Assembly: GCA_022508325.1 (NCBI GenBank)
Contig: JAFLVL010000009.1
Location: 1 to 33,435, forward strand
Direction of reading: 5' to 3'
Source of the DNA: Clostridiales bacterium
GTDB lineage: Bacteria; Bacillota; Clostridia; Christensenellales; CAG-314
DNA: 33,435 nucleotides
The translations under genes were made by a program, and so were the position numbers. Below are positions 1-9,133 of the stretch, piece by piece; the stretch's first letter is position 1; each line of letters starts with the position of its first letter. Below the pieces are notes generated by a model. It searched no databases. It worked only from the letters and a program-made list of their open reading frames with translations, and had not been told where the DNA came from.

Positions 1-55
1 GTTCGGCTGGGGCGCATTGCGTAGCACCTAAGTCCCCAGACGAATACCCGAGGCG

Positions 56-799
56 CTATTTGTCGCTATGCTTCAAAAAATAATAGTCGAACAGGTGGTC
101 ACCGCAGGCAAGCTTCTCAAGCATTGCTTTGCGAATGACGTTCATGTCATAGGGAACTGATACTCGGCGGTAACTCCAACCGTTCTCGTCGTACTCTATC
201 ACTATGCCGCACGCAATCGGGTCGGGGTGACAGCCTACGCTTCCCACGTCAACGTAAATTCGCTTGCCCACAATGTCGCATGGCGAATGCTTGTGCCCGA
301 AAAACACCGCGTCGCAATTCATTTTGTCCAAACTCGCAAATATCTTGTCGAACTTCTCTGCAGTAGGCTCTGTCTGCAATGGCATGAAGGGGTAGTCCTC
401 CATGCTCGTCCAAGGTTGCACGAACGCGTAATGGGCAAATGCAAGCGTAGCTCCTCCGCAGTTGCGAGTGACGAATAGCGGGAATTTCTCCACTTTTTGT
501 CTCTGTTCTTCCGTTAAAGTCGCAAATACCTGCACCTTATGCTCGGCAGGAACGTTTGACAGATTGCGAACCGCCGTATGATTCATTGCAAAGTCACGGT
601 CATGATTGCCCAGCACCAAAGTGACGTCGGATCTGGACAAAAGCAGCTCCAAACACTCGAACGAATTAGGTCCAATGGATATTACGTCGCCTGTATGAAT
701 GATTTCGTTGCACTTTTCCTCGTCCAACAGCTGTAAAATTGCTGTCAAAGCCGCAAAATTACCGTGAACGTCGCTTATTACGCCAATTTTCTTTTTCAT
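56..799 (-). CDS. Metallophosphoesterase (YfcE/MJ0936-like phosphodiesterase family)
   Basis: This 247-residue protein belongs to the calcineurin-like phosphoesterases, binuclear metal enzymes that cleave phosphomono- or diesters. The metal-binding motifs appear in order: DVHGN at residues 8-12, a GDV motif near 43, GNHD near 69, and GHKH near the C-terminus. The ORF track starts at 1060, but the first 87 residues there have no family similarity and overlap the divergent galactosidase. I chose the ATG at 799, which gives the typical MKKKIGVISDVHG start. No ribosome binding site precedes it. A TTGCTT-17-TATAAT promoter places transcription start at about the ATG, so the mRNA may be leaderless. 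The natural substrate cannot be read from the sequence. The stop codon TAG sits at the edge of a short repeat shared with the end of the galactosidase gene. Confidence 0.88.
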   Translation of the reverse strand: MKKKIGVISDVHGNFAALTAILQLLDEEKCNEIIHTGDVISIGPNSFECLELLLSRSDVTLVLGNHDRDFAMNHTAVRNLSNVPAEHKVQVFATLTEEQRQKVEKFPLFVTRNCGGATLAFAHYAFVQPWTSMEDYPFMPLQTEPTAEKFDKIFASLDKMNCDAVFFGHKHSPCDIVGKRIYVDVGSVGCHPDPIACGIVIEYDENGWSYRRVSVPYDMNVIRKAMLEKLACGDHLFDYYFLKHSDK

Positions 800-806
800 A
801 ATTATA

Positions 807-835
807 ATTATAGCCAATCGCGCAACAAAAAGCAA
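807..835 (-). promoter_or_regulatory. Promoter of the phosphoesterase gene (leaderless arrangement)
   Basis: On the minus strand a TTGCTT -35 box is followed after 17 bases by a perfect TATAAT -10 box. The -10 box ends 7 bases before the ATG at 799, so transcription would begin at or next to the start codon. There is no Shine-Dalgarno sequence. Both facts fit a leaderless transcript. Confidence 0.55.
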
Positions 836-864
836 TAAAGCCGTCAAAATTTCAGTCGCGATAG

Positions 865-893
865 TTGGATTTGCGCGCGATTTATGATAGAAT
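865..893 (+). promoter_or_regulatory. Promoter of the alpha-galactosidase gene
   Basis: A TTGGAT -35 box and a TAGAAT -10 box are separated by 17 bases. The predicted transcription start is near 900, downstream of the ORF-track start at 884. This supports the ATG at 911 as the true start. The promoter is divergent from that of the phosphoesterase gene. Confidence 0.55.
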
Positions 894-910
894 GGAAATT
901 GAGGTGCTTT

Positions 911-3241
911 ATGATAACAGTAAAAGACAATATTTTCCGAATTGACACGGCAAACACAACCTATATCTTTCGCGTAACTCCCACCAACCACCTTCAACAC
1001 CTCTATTATGGCGCAAGAGTGGGCGAAATTGACGACGTGAGTTTTCTCGCGGAAAAACAAGGTAGCGGGCAGGGCACTGCCATTGCTCTCGAAACAAAAG
1101 AAGGCAAATTCTTCCCCGACAACACTTCATTGGAGTGCTCGTCGGTTGGGCGTGGCGACTATCGCGAAAATATCGTCACAATAGCAGACGGCAACGACAA
1201 CATCGTGTGTGAATTTCTATTCGATAGCTACGAACTGATAGACGGCTTCACTCTGCGCGAATTACCGTCAAGTCGCAACAAGGAGCAAACCATTGCCGTG
1301 CATACTGTTGACAGCGCGCGAAAGCTCAAGCTCACCCTCTACTACTCCACCCATAAAGACAGCGACGTAATAGTCAAAAGCGTTGCCGTCACTAACGAGG
1401 GCGACGACGAGGTGCGCCTTCTGCGCGTGATGAGCAACCAACTGGATCTGCCCGAAGACGACTTCACTCTCGACACCCTTGACGGCGCGTGGGCGCGCGA
1501 AAGGTATATAAACAGCGAAAAACTGCGTGTGGGCGTCACCAAAATAGACAGCAAGCGCGGAATAAGCAGTAACACACACAACCCCTATATCGTACTGAAA
1601 AAGAATGACTGTACGCTCCGTCATGGCGAAGCGTACGGCTTCAATCTGATATACTCCGGTAACCATGCGGAAATTATCGACAAGACGCCGCTACACAAGG
1701 TGCGCGTATTGAACGGAATAAACGATAGCGGTTTTTGCTGGCATTTGAGTGCAGGTCAAACCTTCTACTCACCCGAGGCAACTCTATGCTACTCCGACAA
1801 AGGAACTAACGTACTATCGCAACGCTACCACCGTTTCGTCAATAATTGCATAATTCCCGAGCAATGGGCGTATCGTGAGCGTCCGATTCTGGTCAACAAC
1901 TGGGAAGCGACATACTTCAACTTCACCGAGAAAAAGATTCTCGACATTGCAAAGAAAGCAAAAGAACTGGGTATCGAGCTGTTCGTGTTGGACGACGGCT
2001 GGTTCGGCAGTCGCACCGACGACACGAAGGGACTTGGAGACTGGACGCCCAACAAAAAGCGTCTACCCAAGGGTCTGGACGGACTGGCAGACAAAATCAA
2101 TCAACTGGGATTGAAATTCGGCATTTGGGTAGAGCCGGAAATGGTCAACGAGAACAGCGACCTCTACCGCGCGCACCCCGATTGGGCTGTTAAACACCCC
2201 GACTACGAGCCACTAAGATGCCGCAACCAATTAGTTCTCGACCTTGCCAACCCCGACGTATGCGACTACGTTATCGACGCTATGTGTAAGGTTTTCGGTT
2301 CGGCAAATATTTTCTACGTCAAGTGGGACTTCAACCGCCCGCTGACCGACGCTTATTCGCCGACTCTTTTCAACCGTCAAGGGGAATTCTATCACCGCTT
2401 TATGCTCGGCTTTTACCGAATTTTATCGACGCTGACGAAAGCCTTCCCTAATATTCTATTCGAAGGGTGCGCGTCTGGCGGCAACAGATTCGACTTGGGC
2501 GCACTATGCTACTTCCCGCAAATTTGGTGCAGTGACAACACCGACAGCTTCGACAGAGTTCATATACACGAAGGGACGCTGACTTGTTATCCCCAGAGCT
2601 GTATAGGCTCGCACGTCTCGGCAAGTCCCAATCACCAAACGCTTCGTTTGAGTACGGTAGACAACCGTTTCAACACTGCGTGTATCGGTGCGTTCGGCTA
2701 CGAGCTTGACTTGACTGCCCTAAACAAAATCGACACTGACTCCGTGAAAAAGCAGATTGAATGGTACAAAAAGTACCGCAAAACGTTGCAATTCGGTACG
2801 TATTATCAGCTTAAAAGCGTTTTCTCCGACACAAAAGCAAGCTGGTGCATAATTAGCGACGACAAGTCGCAAGCGGTAGTAAACCTCACTAACACAATCG
2901 CAGAGACTATTCCCCGCCAAGAAATTTTGCGCGTGCCTGACCTTGACCCATCGGCAAAATACAAGTTTGAAACGCGTAGACAGTTGTTCAGTATCAAAGC
3001 GTTCGGCGGACTTATTAACACCGTCGCGCCCATTCACCTGAAAGAGAACGGCAAGCTGTTGGAGCTCATCGCCAACAACCATCCTTTGCAAAGCGAACAG
3101 GAAAACTACGTCCTGACCGGCGAAATGCTCGCAAAATGCGGAGTCAAACTCAATCAGGAATGGTCAAGCACAGGCTACGACTCTACCATTCGCGTAATGT
3201 TCGACTTCGGCAGCAGATTGTACGCAATAGATAAAGTGTAG
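911..3241 (+). CDS. Alpha-galactosidase, glycoside hydrolase family 36
   Basis: This 776-residue retaining glycosidase should hydrolyse terminal alpha-1,6-galactosyl units of raffinose-type sugars or melibiose. It has the full GH36 layout: an N-terminal beta-supersandwich of about 300 residues, a central TIM barrel and a C-terminal beta domain. The barrel carries VLDDGWFG, FGIWVEPEMVN, the nucleophile motif KWDFNR (Asp473) and the acid/base motif CSDNTD (Asp542). The two aspartates are about 70 residues apart, as the family requires. I chose the ATG at 911, not 884, because GAGGTG lies five bases upstream and the promoter overlaps 884. There is no signal peptide, so it acts on imported sugar. 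No transporter lies beside it. The gene is followed by a repeat-like stretch and a terminator shared with glpK. Confidence 0.95.
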   Translation: MITVKDNIFRIDTANTTYIFRVTPTNHLQHLYYGARVGEIDDVSFLAEKQGSGQGTAIALETKEGKFFPDNTSLECSSVGRGDYRENIVTIADGNDNIVCEFLFDSYELIDGFTLRELPSSRNKEQTIAVHTVDSARKLKLTLYYSTHKDSDVIVKSVAVTNEGDDEVRLLRVMSNQLDLPEDDFTLDTLDGAWARERYINSEKLRVGVTKIDSKRGISSNTHNPYIVLKKNDCTLRHGEAYGFNLIYSGNHAEIIDKTPLHKVRVLNGINDSGFCWHLSAGQTFYSPEATLCYSDKGTNVLSQRYHRFVNNCIIPEQWAYRERPILVNNWEATYFNFTEKKILDIAKKAKELGIELFVLDDGWFGSRTDDTKGLGDWTPNKKRLPKGLDGLADKINQLGLKFGIWVEPEMVNENSDLYRAHPDWAVKHPDYEPLRCRNQLVLDLANPDVCDYVIDAMCKVFGSANIFYVKWDFNRPLTDAYSPTLFNRQGEFYHRFMLGFYRILSTLTKAFPNILFEGCASGGNRFDLGALCYFPQIWCSDNTDSFDRVHIHEGTLTCYPQSCIGSHVSASPNHQTLRLSTVDNRFNTACIGAFGYELDLTALNKIDTDSVKKQIEWYKKYRKTLQFGTYYQLKSVFSDTKASWCIISDDKSQAVVNLTNTIAETIPRQEILRVPDLDPSAKYKFETRRQLFSIKAFGGLINTVAPIHLKENGKLLELIANNHPLQSEQENYVLTGEMLAKCGVKLNQEWSSTGYDSTIRVMFDFGSRLYAIDKV

Positions 3242-3450
3242 CGGCTCGGGTATTCCAAACGGCTTCACTCGCGCACAAAAGGCGTGCACAGGACGCTCGT
3301 TGTAGGTTGTTTTGTAGCGGAACACCCTCGCCGACATAAGAGAGTGACTGTAATAAGACGACTGCAATGTCGCAAAGTGCGTGCTCGCAGAGCCTTCGCC
3401 TGTCCTTGGCGAACTACACGCCACGCAATTGGTGAGTTTAATTTGACTTA
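3242..3450. repeat. Intergenic repeat-like block after the galactosidase gene
   Basis: About 210 bases without a convincing gene. The block begins at the TAG stop of the galactosidase with GCGGCTCGGGTATTC, which recurs with one mismatch just after the stop codon of the phosphoesterase gene (complement of 39-58). The minus-strand ORF 3164-3424 reads through it, has no ribosome binding site and overlaps the galactosidase, so I do not call it a gene. Only the first 17 or so bases are shared inside this window. That the whole block is a dispersed repeat is inference. Confidence 0.35.
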
Positions 3451-3458
3451 ACGAAAGA

Positions 3459-3494
3459 AAAAGACTTTCTACGTTTTTGTAGAAAAGTCTTTTT
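3459..3494. terminator. Bidirectional terminator between the galactosidase gene and glpK
   Basis: AAAAGACTTTCTAC pairs with GTAGAAAAGTCTTTT across a short T-rich loop, with one bulged base. Runs of T follow the stem on both strands. The hairpin can therefore end the plus-strand galactosidase gene and the convergent glycerol operon. Confidence 0.8.
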
Positions 3495-3533
3495 TAATTT
3501 ATAGTAAAGATTTATTTGCCGTAAGAAGTGAAA

Positions 3534-5018
3534 TCAGTTGCCACCGCGAGTGAGAGAGTGTATGCAGTTTGCCCAGCCGTCGACGAGCTTTTTGCGTTTA
3601 CTGTCGCTCATCTCGGGGCTGAACGTGCGTTCAATCTGTTTGTTGGACTTGATTTCTTCAATGTTCTTCCAATATCCAACCGCAAGTCCCGCGAGGTAGC
3701 ACGCGCCGAGAGCCGTGGTCTCCACCACCTTTGGGCGAACGACGTCTGTGTTGAGTATGTCCGCCTGAAACTGCAACAAAAAGTTGTTAGCAGACGCGCC
3801 GCCGTCGACGTTAAGTGACTTTATCGGACTGCCGAGGTCTGCTTCCATTGCCTTAGCCACGTCGTATACCTGGTAGGCGATGCCCTCCAATGCCGCGCGA
3901 ATAAAGTGTTCCTTCTTGGTGCCGCGAGTCAATCCGAATACCGTTCCGCGAACCTTAGCGTCCCAGTAGGGCGCGCCAAGTCCGACAAAAGCGGGCACGA
4001 GATAGACGCCGTTGGTGTCCTTGACCTTCAAGGCGTAATTTTCCGTCTCGGCGGCAGTGCGAATCATTCTCATCTCGTCGCGTAGCCATTGCACGATTGC
4101 TCCGCCCATAAATACGCTGCCTTCGAGAACGTAACTCGGCTTGTCGGTACAGCTTGCCGCAAGCGTAGTCACCAGTCCGTTGGAGCTGACAGGCTCGTCG
4201 CCTGTGTTCATCAAAAGAAAACAGCCTGTGCCGTAGGTATTCTTCATACTGCCCTTCTCTACGCACAGTTGCCCGAAAAGCGCGGCTTGTTGGTCGCCGA
4301 CAACTCCGCAGATGGGAATATCCGAACCCACGATTGTGTGGTCTGCGTAGCCGTAGTTGTAGCTGGACGGTCTGACCTCGGGCAGCATACATTTCGGTAT
4401 GTCGAACAGCTTGAGCAAATCGTCGTCCCAACTGAGCGTGTGAATGTTGTAGAGCATTGTCCTCGACGCATTGGTATAGTCGGTGGCGAAAATTCTGCCC
4501 TTAGACAGATGCCACATGACGTAGGTGTCAACCGTACCGAAAAGCAATTCGCCCCTTTCCGCCCTGCTTCTTGCGCCTGCGACGTTGTCGAGAATCCATT
4601 TGATTTTAGTCGCGGAAAAATACGCGTCCAATACAAGACCAGTCTTTTCGTAAATTAACTTGTCAAGTCCTTCGGCTTTGAGATTGTCGCAATAGTCTGC
4701 CGTGCGGCGGCATTGCCACACGATAGCGTTGTAGATGGGTTTGCCTGTAATCTTGTCCCAAACTATGGTCGTCTCGCGTTGGTTGGTTATGCCGATTGCC
4801 GCAATGTCCTCGCTCGACACGCCTGCGCGAATGAGAGCCTCGGGGATTACTCCCACTTGGCTACCCATAATCTCGTTGGGGTCGTGCTCTACCCAACCAG
4901 TGTGCGGGTATATTTGCGGGAATTCCTGTTGGGCAGAACCGACGATTTCGCCCTTGTTATTGAAAACTATGGCGCGCGAGCTTGTCGTGCCCTGGTCTAG
5001 CGCAAGAATGTATTTCAT
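3534..5018 (-). CDS. glpK: Glycerol kinase
   Basis: This 494-residue FGGY-family kinase phosphorylates glycerol with ATP to sn-glycerol 3-phosphate in the cytoplasm. The N-terminus [19 protein letters not shown] is the classic GlpK phosphate-binding start. [36 protein letters not shown] and [19 protein letters not shown] follow at the expected places. Length matches the family. I chose the ATG at 5018 rather than 5060: it has a GAGGG site just upstream, and it overlaps the DUF1667 stop as ATGA. It is the last gene of the operon and supplies G3P to the dehydrogenase encoded upstream. Confidence 0.97.
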   Translation of the reverse strand: MKYILALDQGTTSSRAIVFNNKGEIVGSAQQEFPQIYPHTGWVEHDPNEIMGSQVGVIPEALIRAGVSSEDIAAIGITNQRETTIVWDKITGKPIYNAIVWQCRRTADYCDNLKAEGLDKLIYEKTGLVLDAYFSATKIKWILDNVAGARSRAERGELLFGTVDTYVMWHLSKGRIFATDYTNASRTMLYNIHTLSWDDDLLKLFDIPKCMLPEVRPSSYNYGYADHTIVGSDIPICGVVGDQQAALFGQLCVEKGSMKNTYGTGCFLLMNTGDEPVSSNGLVTTLAASCTDKPSYVLEGSVFMGGAIVQWLRDEMRMIRTAAETENYALKVKDTNGVYLVPAFVGLGAPYWDAKVRGTVFGLTRGTKKEHFIRAALEGIAYQVYDVAKAMEADLGSPIKSLNVDGGASANNFLLQFQADILNTDVVRPKVVETTALGACYLAGLAVGYWKNIEEIKSNKQIERTFSPEMSDSKRKKLVDGWANCIHSLTRGGN

Positions 5019-5368
5019 TTTGCTTCCCTCGTCGCAATAATATCTACATCGGTACCGCAAACGTTGGCAAGCAATACATCGCCTATTTTAACAGGCGCAG
5101 TTGCTCTAATATTTTTTATCTCGTCCAAGCACTCGAAAATTTTACTCTTCGCAATGGGCGCGGACGTCTTGACCGAAACACGTTTTGTCTTGGAGCCGAT
5201 GACGGGCACAGAACTTGTAACCATACGCTTAGGCGCGGTTATTTCGTTGACTGCGTAGGTTGCGCCACGCGGACAAGTGTTGCCCGAAACCTTTATATTT
5301 GCCAAATCCTTGTCGTCCACCGATAGGCGGCAGCCTAGCGGGCAGTTGATACAAATCAGTTCTCTCAT
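5015..5368 (-). CDS. DUF1667 domain-containing protein
   Basis: This 117-residue cytoplasmic protein has the DUF1667 pattern. A cysteine cluster, CINCPLGC near the N-terminus and a further CPRG cysteine at about residue 32, precedes a domain containing [10 protein letters not shown]. The cysteines suggest an iron-sulfur or other metal site, but that is inference. DUF1667 proteins commonly lie in anaerobic glycerol operons next to GlpA-like and FAD/NAD oxidoreductase genes, and here it sits exactly between them. It overlaps both neighbours by four bases (ATGA), so it is translationally coupled. A likely role is the small electron-transfer subunit of the glycerol-3-phosphate dehydrogenase complex. 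Confidence 0.9.
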   Translation of the reverse strand: MRELICINCPLGCRLSVDDKDLANIKVSGNTCPRGATYAVNEITAPKRMVTSSVPVIGSKTKRVSVKTSAPIAKSKIFECLDEIKNIRATAPVKIGDVLLANVCGTDVDIIATREAK

Positions 5369-6636
5369 TTGACGCCTCCTACGTTCAACGTGACTTCAAG
5401 TTTATTGCCCTGCTTGACCTTAGCCACAAGTTCGGGCTTCAATACTATCGTTTCCATTTCGCCGGGGGTGACGATTTGTTTGCGTCTCGATACTATCTTC
5501 TCGCCGTCGAGCAGTACTGCGATTTCTACGTTTTTGAAAGCGTTCGATACGCGCATACGCAGACTGATTTGTTCTGCGTCGTCGTCCTTGCGGATTTTCT
5601 GCGGAACGACGTATCTGACACCGTTTGTGCCGCAGGTTGGTACAAACTCAGCCGTTTTAACGCCGTTTCTTATATACTTTGCGGCGCAAATACCTGCATG
5701 GCGGCTCTCCTTGCTCACGTAGTCCACCAAATCGTGAACGTGCAAAACGTTGCCGCACTCGAATATACCTTCTACGCTAGTCATCATTTGGTCGTCAACT
5801 ATCGCGCCGTTGGTGATGGGCGAGATTTCCACCCCTGCATAGCCAGCAAGCTCGTTCTCGGGCAGCAATCCTACCGAAAGCAACAGCGTATCGCATTTAA
5901 TTTCTTTAGCCGTCTCCATTATAGGTTGAAGTCTTTCGTCTACTTTGGCGATAACCACCGAGCTGACGCGTCCGTTCTTTGCCTTAATGTCAACGACGGT
6001 ATGCGAGAACATCAGTGGAATATTGAAGTCGTTCAAGCATTGCACGATATTGCGGTTTAGTCCCGACGAATAGGGCATAAGTTCCACTACCGCCTTGACC
6101 TTTGCACCCTCGAACGTCATACGGCGCGCCATGATAAGTCCAATATCGCCCGAGCCAAGCACTACTACTTCTTTGCCTACTTTCAGTCCGTCGATATTGA
6201 CCAATTTTTGCGCTGTGCCTGCGGAAAAGATTCCCGCCGCTCTTGCGCCCGCAATATTTATGCCGCCGCGAGGTCTCTCACGGCAACCGCAAGTGAGAAT
6301 TATTGCCTTAGCGGCAATTTTTTGCAAGCCTTCCTGCTCCGAAACGTAAGTTACGACCTTGTCTGCCGTTACGTTGATAACAGTCGATCCAAGCTTGTAG
6401 TCAATGCCGCGTTCGAATACGAATTCTTCGTATCTTGCTGCATATTCGGGTCCTGTAAGCTCTTCTTTGAAGGTGTGCAGACCGAATCCGTTGTGTATGC
6501 ATTGATTGAGTATGCCGCCGAGGTTTTCCTCACGCTCGAGAATAACTAGATCGCGTATACCCTCGTCAAAAGCTGCCGTTGCCGCGGCAAGTCCGGCGGG
6601 TCCACCGCCGATTATTACAAGATCACAGTTTTTCAT
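5365..6636 (-). CDS. NAD(P)/FAD-dependent oxidoreductase of the glycerol-3-phosphate operon
   Basis: This 423-residue flavoprotein has two dinucleotide-binding Rossmann motifs. The FAD motif IIGGGPAGLAAA is at residues 8-19, and the NAD(P) motif VVVLGSGDIGLIMARR lies near the middle. CGCRERPRGG is typical of pyridine nucleotide-disulfide-type oxidoreductases found beside glpA. It probably passes electrons between the GlpA-type flavin and NAD or a quinone/ferredoxin partner. It is not a GlpB homologue by sequence. The start at 6636 has GGGGAGG five bases upstream, while the ORF-track start at 6657 has none. It overlaps the upstream glpA-like gene by 14 bases and the DUF1667 gene by four. Confidence 0.92.
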   Translation of the reverse strand: MKNCDLVIIGGGPAGLAAATAAFDEGIRDLVILEREENLGGILNQCIHNGFGLHTFKEELTGPEYAARYEEFVFERGIDYKLGSTVINVTADKVVTYVSEQEGLQKIAAKAIILTCGCRERPRGGINIAGARAAGIFSAGTAQKLVNIDGLKVGKEVVVLGSGDIGLIMARRMTFEGAKVKAVVELMPYSSGLNRNIVQCLNDFNIPLMFSHTVVDIKAKNGRVSSVVIAKVDERLQPIMETAKEIKCDTLLLSVGLLPENELAGYAGVEISPITNGAIVDDQMMTSVEGIFECGNVLHVHDLVDYVSKESRHAGICAAKYIRNGVKTAEFVPTCGTNGVRYVVPQKIRKDDDAEQISLRMRVSNAFKNVEIAVLLDGEKIVSRRKQIVTPGEMETIVLKPELVAKVKQGNKLEVTLNVGGVK

Positions 6637-8059
6637 CCGTCCTCCCCAGGGCAACATTGCTCTTTTTGCCGAATTTCGTAATTTCCGTCATGTCTTTGCC
6701 CAGCTCTCGCGACAGTATCTCCATAATGCGCGGTGTGCAGAAGCCCATTTGGCAACGCCCCATTCCCGCGCGGGTGCGACGCTTTACTCCGTCGAGATCG
6801 GTTGCTCCCACAGGGCGGCGAATACTGTCCACAATCTCACCCTCCGTCACGTTCTCGCATCGGCACACTATTTTGCCGTAGAGCGGATTTTGCTTGATAA
6901 GCTCTTCGCGTTCGCTGTCACTCATTTTGGCGAAACAGGATATACCTTTGCGGCGACTGATAAAATTGTCTTTTCTAACTGCTTGCAGTTTGCCCGCAAT
7001 CTCTTCGGCTACGTCTACAGCTATTGCCGGCGCGGAGGTGAGCCCGGGAGACTCGATACCCGCCACGTTATAGAAATTTGGCACGTCACTCTCGCCTATT
7101 ACAAAGTCGCCTTCGGTACTGTGCGCGCGAAGTCCCGCAAATTGCGTGATAATGTTTCTACGCGCCAAGCTCGGTACGCTCTTAGTTGCTGTATTAAACG
7201 CGTTGTTTAGACCGTTAAAAGTCGTATCTACGTCGTTTTTGCTAGGTACGTCGTCTGCTGTCGGTCCGACGATAATATTGCCGTGAGTGGTTGGCGCAAC
7301 CAGTACGCCCTTACCCATTGCAGAGGGCAGTTGGAATAGCGTCTTGTCGCACAGTCCGCCACACTTTTTGTCAAGCAAGCAATACTCGCCCTTGCGCGAG
7401 ATAATTTCCAGCTTTTTCTCGCCTACAACCTTGTTATAGATTTCGTCGGCGTAAACGCCCGCGCAGTTGACGACTATTTTTGCCTTTACAGTCTTGCGAC
7501 CCAGCTTTACCTTGAAGCCGTCTCCGTCGCGGTCAATATTTTTGACCTCTTGACCGAGCAAAAATTCTACGCCGTTGGTCGCCGCGTTTTCTGCAAGCGC
7601 GATAGTCATTTCGTAAGGGCTGACGATGCCCGACGTCTCGGCGTAAAGCGCCGCTACGACCTCGTTAGCCACGTTGGGTTCCATTTCGCGAACCGCGCGA
7701 CCGTCGATTACCGACAGACCCTTGACACCGTTGCGTTGACCTTGTTCAAGAAGCTCATAAAGCTTGCCTTTCTCGCTCTCGTCAAAGCACAGGACCAACG
7801 CGCCGTTCTGACGGAACGGAAAATCCAGTTCTCTCGACAACTCGGGAAACATTCTTGCGCCCAACACATTGTAGATAGCCTTATTTGTGCCTGTGTGCGC
7901 GTCAAACCCCGCGTGTACTATGCCGGAATTTGCCTTGCTAGTACCCATGGATACGTCGTTTTCTTTGTCGGCGACGGCGATTTTGAGCTGATAGCGCGCA
8001 AGTTCTCTCGCGACGGAACAGCCCACTACGCCCGCGCCGACGATAAATACGTCATACAT
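6623..8059 (-). CDS. glpA: Anaerobic glycerol-3-phosphate dehydrogenase, GlpA-like FAD subunit
   Basis: This 478-residue enzyme oxidises glycerol 3-phosphate to dihydroxyacetone phosphate. A DAO-type FAD domain starts with YDVFIVGAGVVGCSVAREL. The C-terminal domain carries a BFD-like [2Fe-2S] pattern, with CRC in IVCRCENVTEGEI and GRCQMGFC about 33 residues later. I chose the ATG at 8059 because the extra 31 residues of the ORF track are translated from a structured repeat. An AAGGAG lies about 13 bases upstream, a long spacing, so translation may be modest. It heads the four-gene glycerol set. No membrane segment is visible, so it must dock through partners. Confidence 0.92.
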   Translation of the reverse strand: MYDVFIVGAGVVGCSVARELARYQLKIAVADKENDVSMGTSKANSGIVHAGFDAHTGTNKAIYNVLGARMFPELSRELDFPFRQNGALVLCFDESEKGKLYELLEQGQRNGVKGLSVIDGRAVREMEPNVANEVVAALYAETSGIVSPYEMTIALAENAATNGVEFLLGQEVKNIDRDGDGFKVKLGRKTVKAKIVVNCAGVYADEIYNKVVGEKKLEIISRKGEYCLLDKKCGGLCDKTLFQLPSAMGKGVLVAPTTHGNIIVGPTADDVPSKNDVDTTFNGLNNAFNTATKSVPSLARRNIITQFAGLRAHSTEGDFVIGESDVPNFYNVAGIESPGLTSAPAIAVDVAEEIAGKLQAVRKDNFISRRKGISCFAKMSDSEREELIKQNPLYGKIVCRCENVTEGEIVDSIRRPVGATDLDGVKRRTRAGMGRCQMGFCTPRIMEILSRELGKDMTEITKFGKKSNVALGRTDEKL

Positions 8060-8097
8060 TTGATTATATTTGCTCCTTTTTACAATACATTGTGAGG

Positions 8098-8187
8098 GGT
8101 GAAATTTTTGCTCCGCAAAAGTGAAATTCACCTTCGGTGAGTGAAATTTCACTCGCGCAACGCACGAATTTCACTGTTGCGCAAGGT
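8098..8187. repeat. Structured intergenic repeat rich in GTGAAATT
   Basis: This 90-base stretch lies between the transketolase and glycerol genes. GTGAAATT or its close variants occurs about five times in both orientations. It also holds nested hairpins: TTTTGCTCCGCAAAA, CACCTTCGGTG and a GCGCAAC...GTTGCGC stem. The pattern fits a REP-like palindromic repeat or an mRNA-stabilising element between two operon parts. I see no gene and no clear promoter here. Confidence 0.6.
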
Positions 8188-8191
8188 CATT

Positions 8192-9121
8192 TTACTGTTT
8201 TCTGGCGACTAATTTTTTAGCTTGCGCAACAATATCGTCCACTGTCAAGCCGTAGTCGCGTTTCAAATCGTTCAGACTGCCCACCTGCGTCAGCTTGTCT
8301 CTTACAGCCACAGCGTCGCAAAGCGTCGGGCAACTAGCCGAAAGCGTTTCTGTGACAGCACCGTACAATCCGCCATGAATACTGTGGTTCTCAACGGTCA
8401 ACACAGCGCCTGTCTTTTTAGCCGATTTGATGATAGCTTCTTCGTCAAAGGGCTTGATTGTGTGAATTCCTAGCAGTTCTGCAGATATACCCTCTTTTTT
8501 CAGTTTCTTCACCGCTTCGTTGGCGTCGAAAAGGGACGTTCCGCTGGCAACTATCGTTATGTCCTTGCCACCTTTAATCTTGTCTGCCTTGCCAAAGTGG
8601 AATTCGTAGCTGTCGTCAAACAGCTCTTCCGTCTGTTTGCGAACAAACCTGAGATACATTGGACCGTTGTGCTCGACGATATATGGCAGAGCCTTAGCTA
8701 GCTGTACACCGTCAACAATGTCGAGTACCGCAATGTTGGGAAGAGCGCGTAGGCTTGCCACGTCTTCAAAGCACATGTGAGTACCGCCGTTATATGTGGT
8801 ATGCACGCCGGGGTCAAAGCCGATAATCTTCACGTTCTGCTCGGAATAGCATATTGACACGGCTATCTGGTCGAAAATGCGACGCGTGGTAAAGGGCGCG
8901 AAGCTGTGAATGAAGGGAATAAATCCGCTTGCGGCAAGACCTGTGGCAATGCAAGCCATATTAGCCTCGGCAATACCCACGTCTACGCAACGGTCGGGGA
9001 ATTCCTTATAAAGAGCCTTTGTGCCGCCTGCGCCTGCAAGGTCGGCGTCCAATACGAAAATTTTGTCGTTTTCTCTCATCAAACGGGCAAGTCCGTCGGT
9101 ATAAGCTTTTCTAAGTTCCAT
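8192..9121 (-). CDS. Transketolase, C-terminal subunit
   Basis: This 309-residue protein is the pyrimidine-binding and C-terminal half of a split transketolase. Together with the product of the upstream gene it moves two-carbon units between ketose and aldose phosphates in the pentose phosphate pathway. DVGIAEANMACIATGLAASG contains the catalytic glutamate that activates thiamine diphosphate. TTRRIFDQIAVSICY and VLTVENHSIHGGLYGAV are also family hallmarks. AGGAGGGG precedes the ATG at 9121, and the gap to the N-terminal gene is 12 bases. A 1-deoxyxylulose-5-phosphate synthase or unrelated dehydrogenase E1 is excluded by length and pairing. Confidence 0.95.
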   Translation of the reverse strand: MELRKAYTDGLARLMRENDKIFVLDADLAGAGGTKALYKEFPDRCVDVGIAEANMACIATGLAASGFIPFIHSFAPFTTRRIFDQIAVSICYSEQNVKIIGFDPGVHTTYNGGTHMCFEDVASLRALPNIAVLDIVDGVQLAKALPYIVEHNGPMYLRFVRKQTEELFDDSYEFHFGKADKIKGGKDITIVASGTSLFDANEAVKKLKKEGISAELLGIHTIKPFDEEAIIKSAKKTGAVLTVENHSIHGGLYGAVTETLSASCPTLCDAVAVRDKLTQVGSLNDLKRDYGLTVDDIVAQAKKLVARKQ

Positions 9122-9133
9122 GTCTATCCCCTC

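Noticed and set aside
3164-3424. Minus-strand ORF of 86 residues after the galactosidase gene
   Set aside because: It overlaps the galactosidase end, has no ribosome binding site, and reads through repeat-like sequence.
6506-7210. Plus-strand ORF of 234 residues
   Set aside because: It is antisense to the glpA-like and oxidoreductase genes and has no domain or ribosome binding site.
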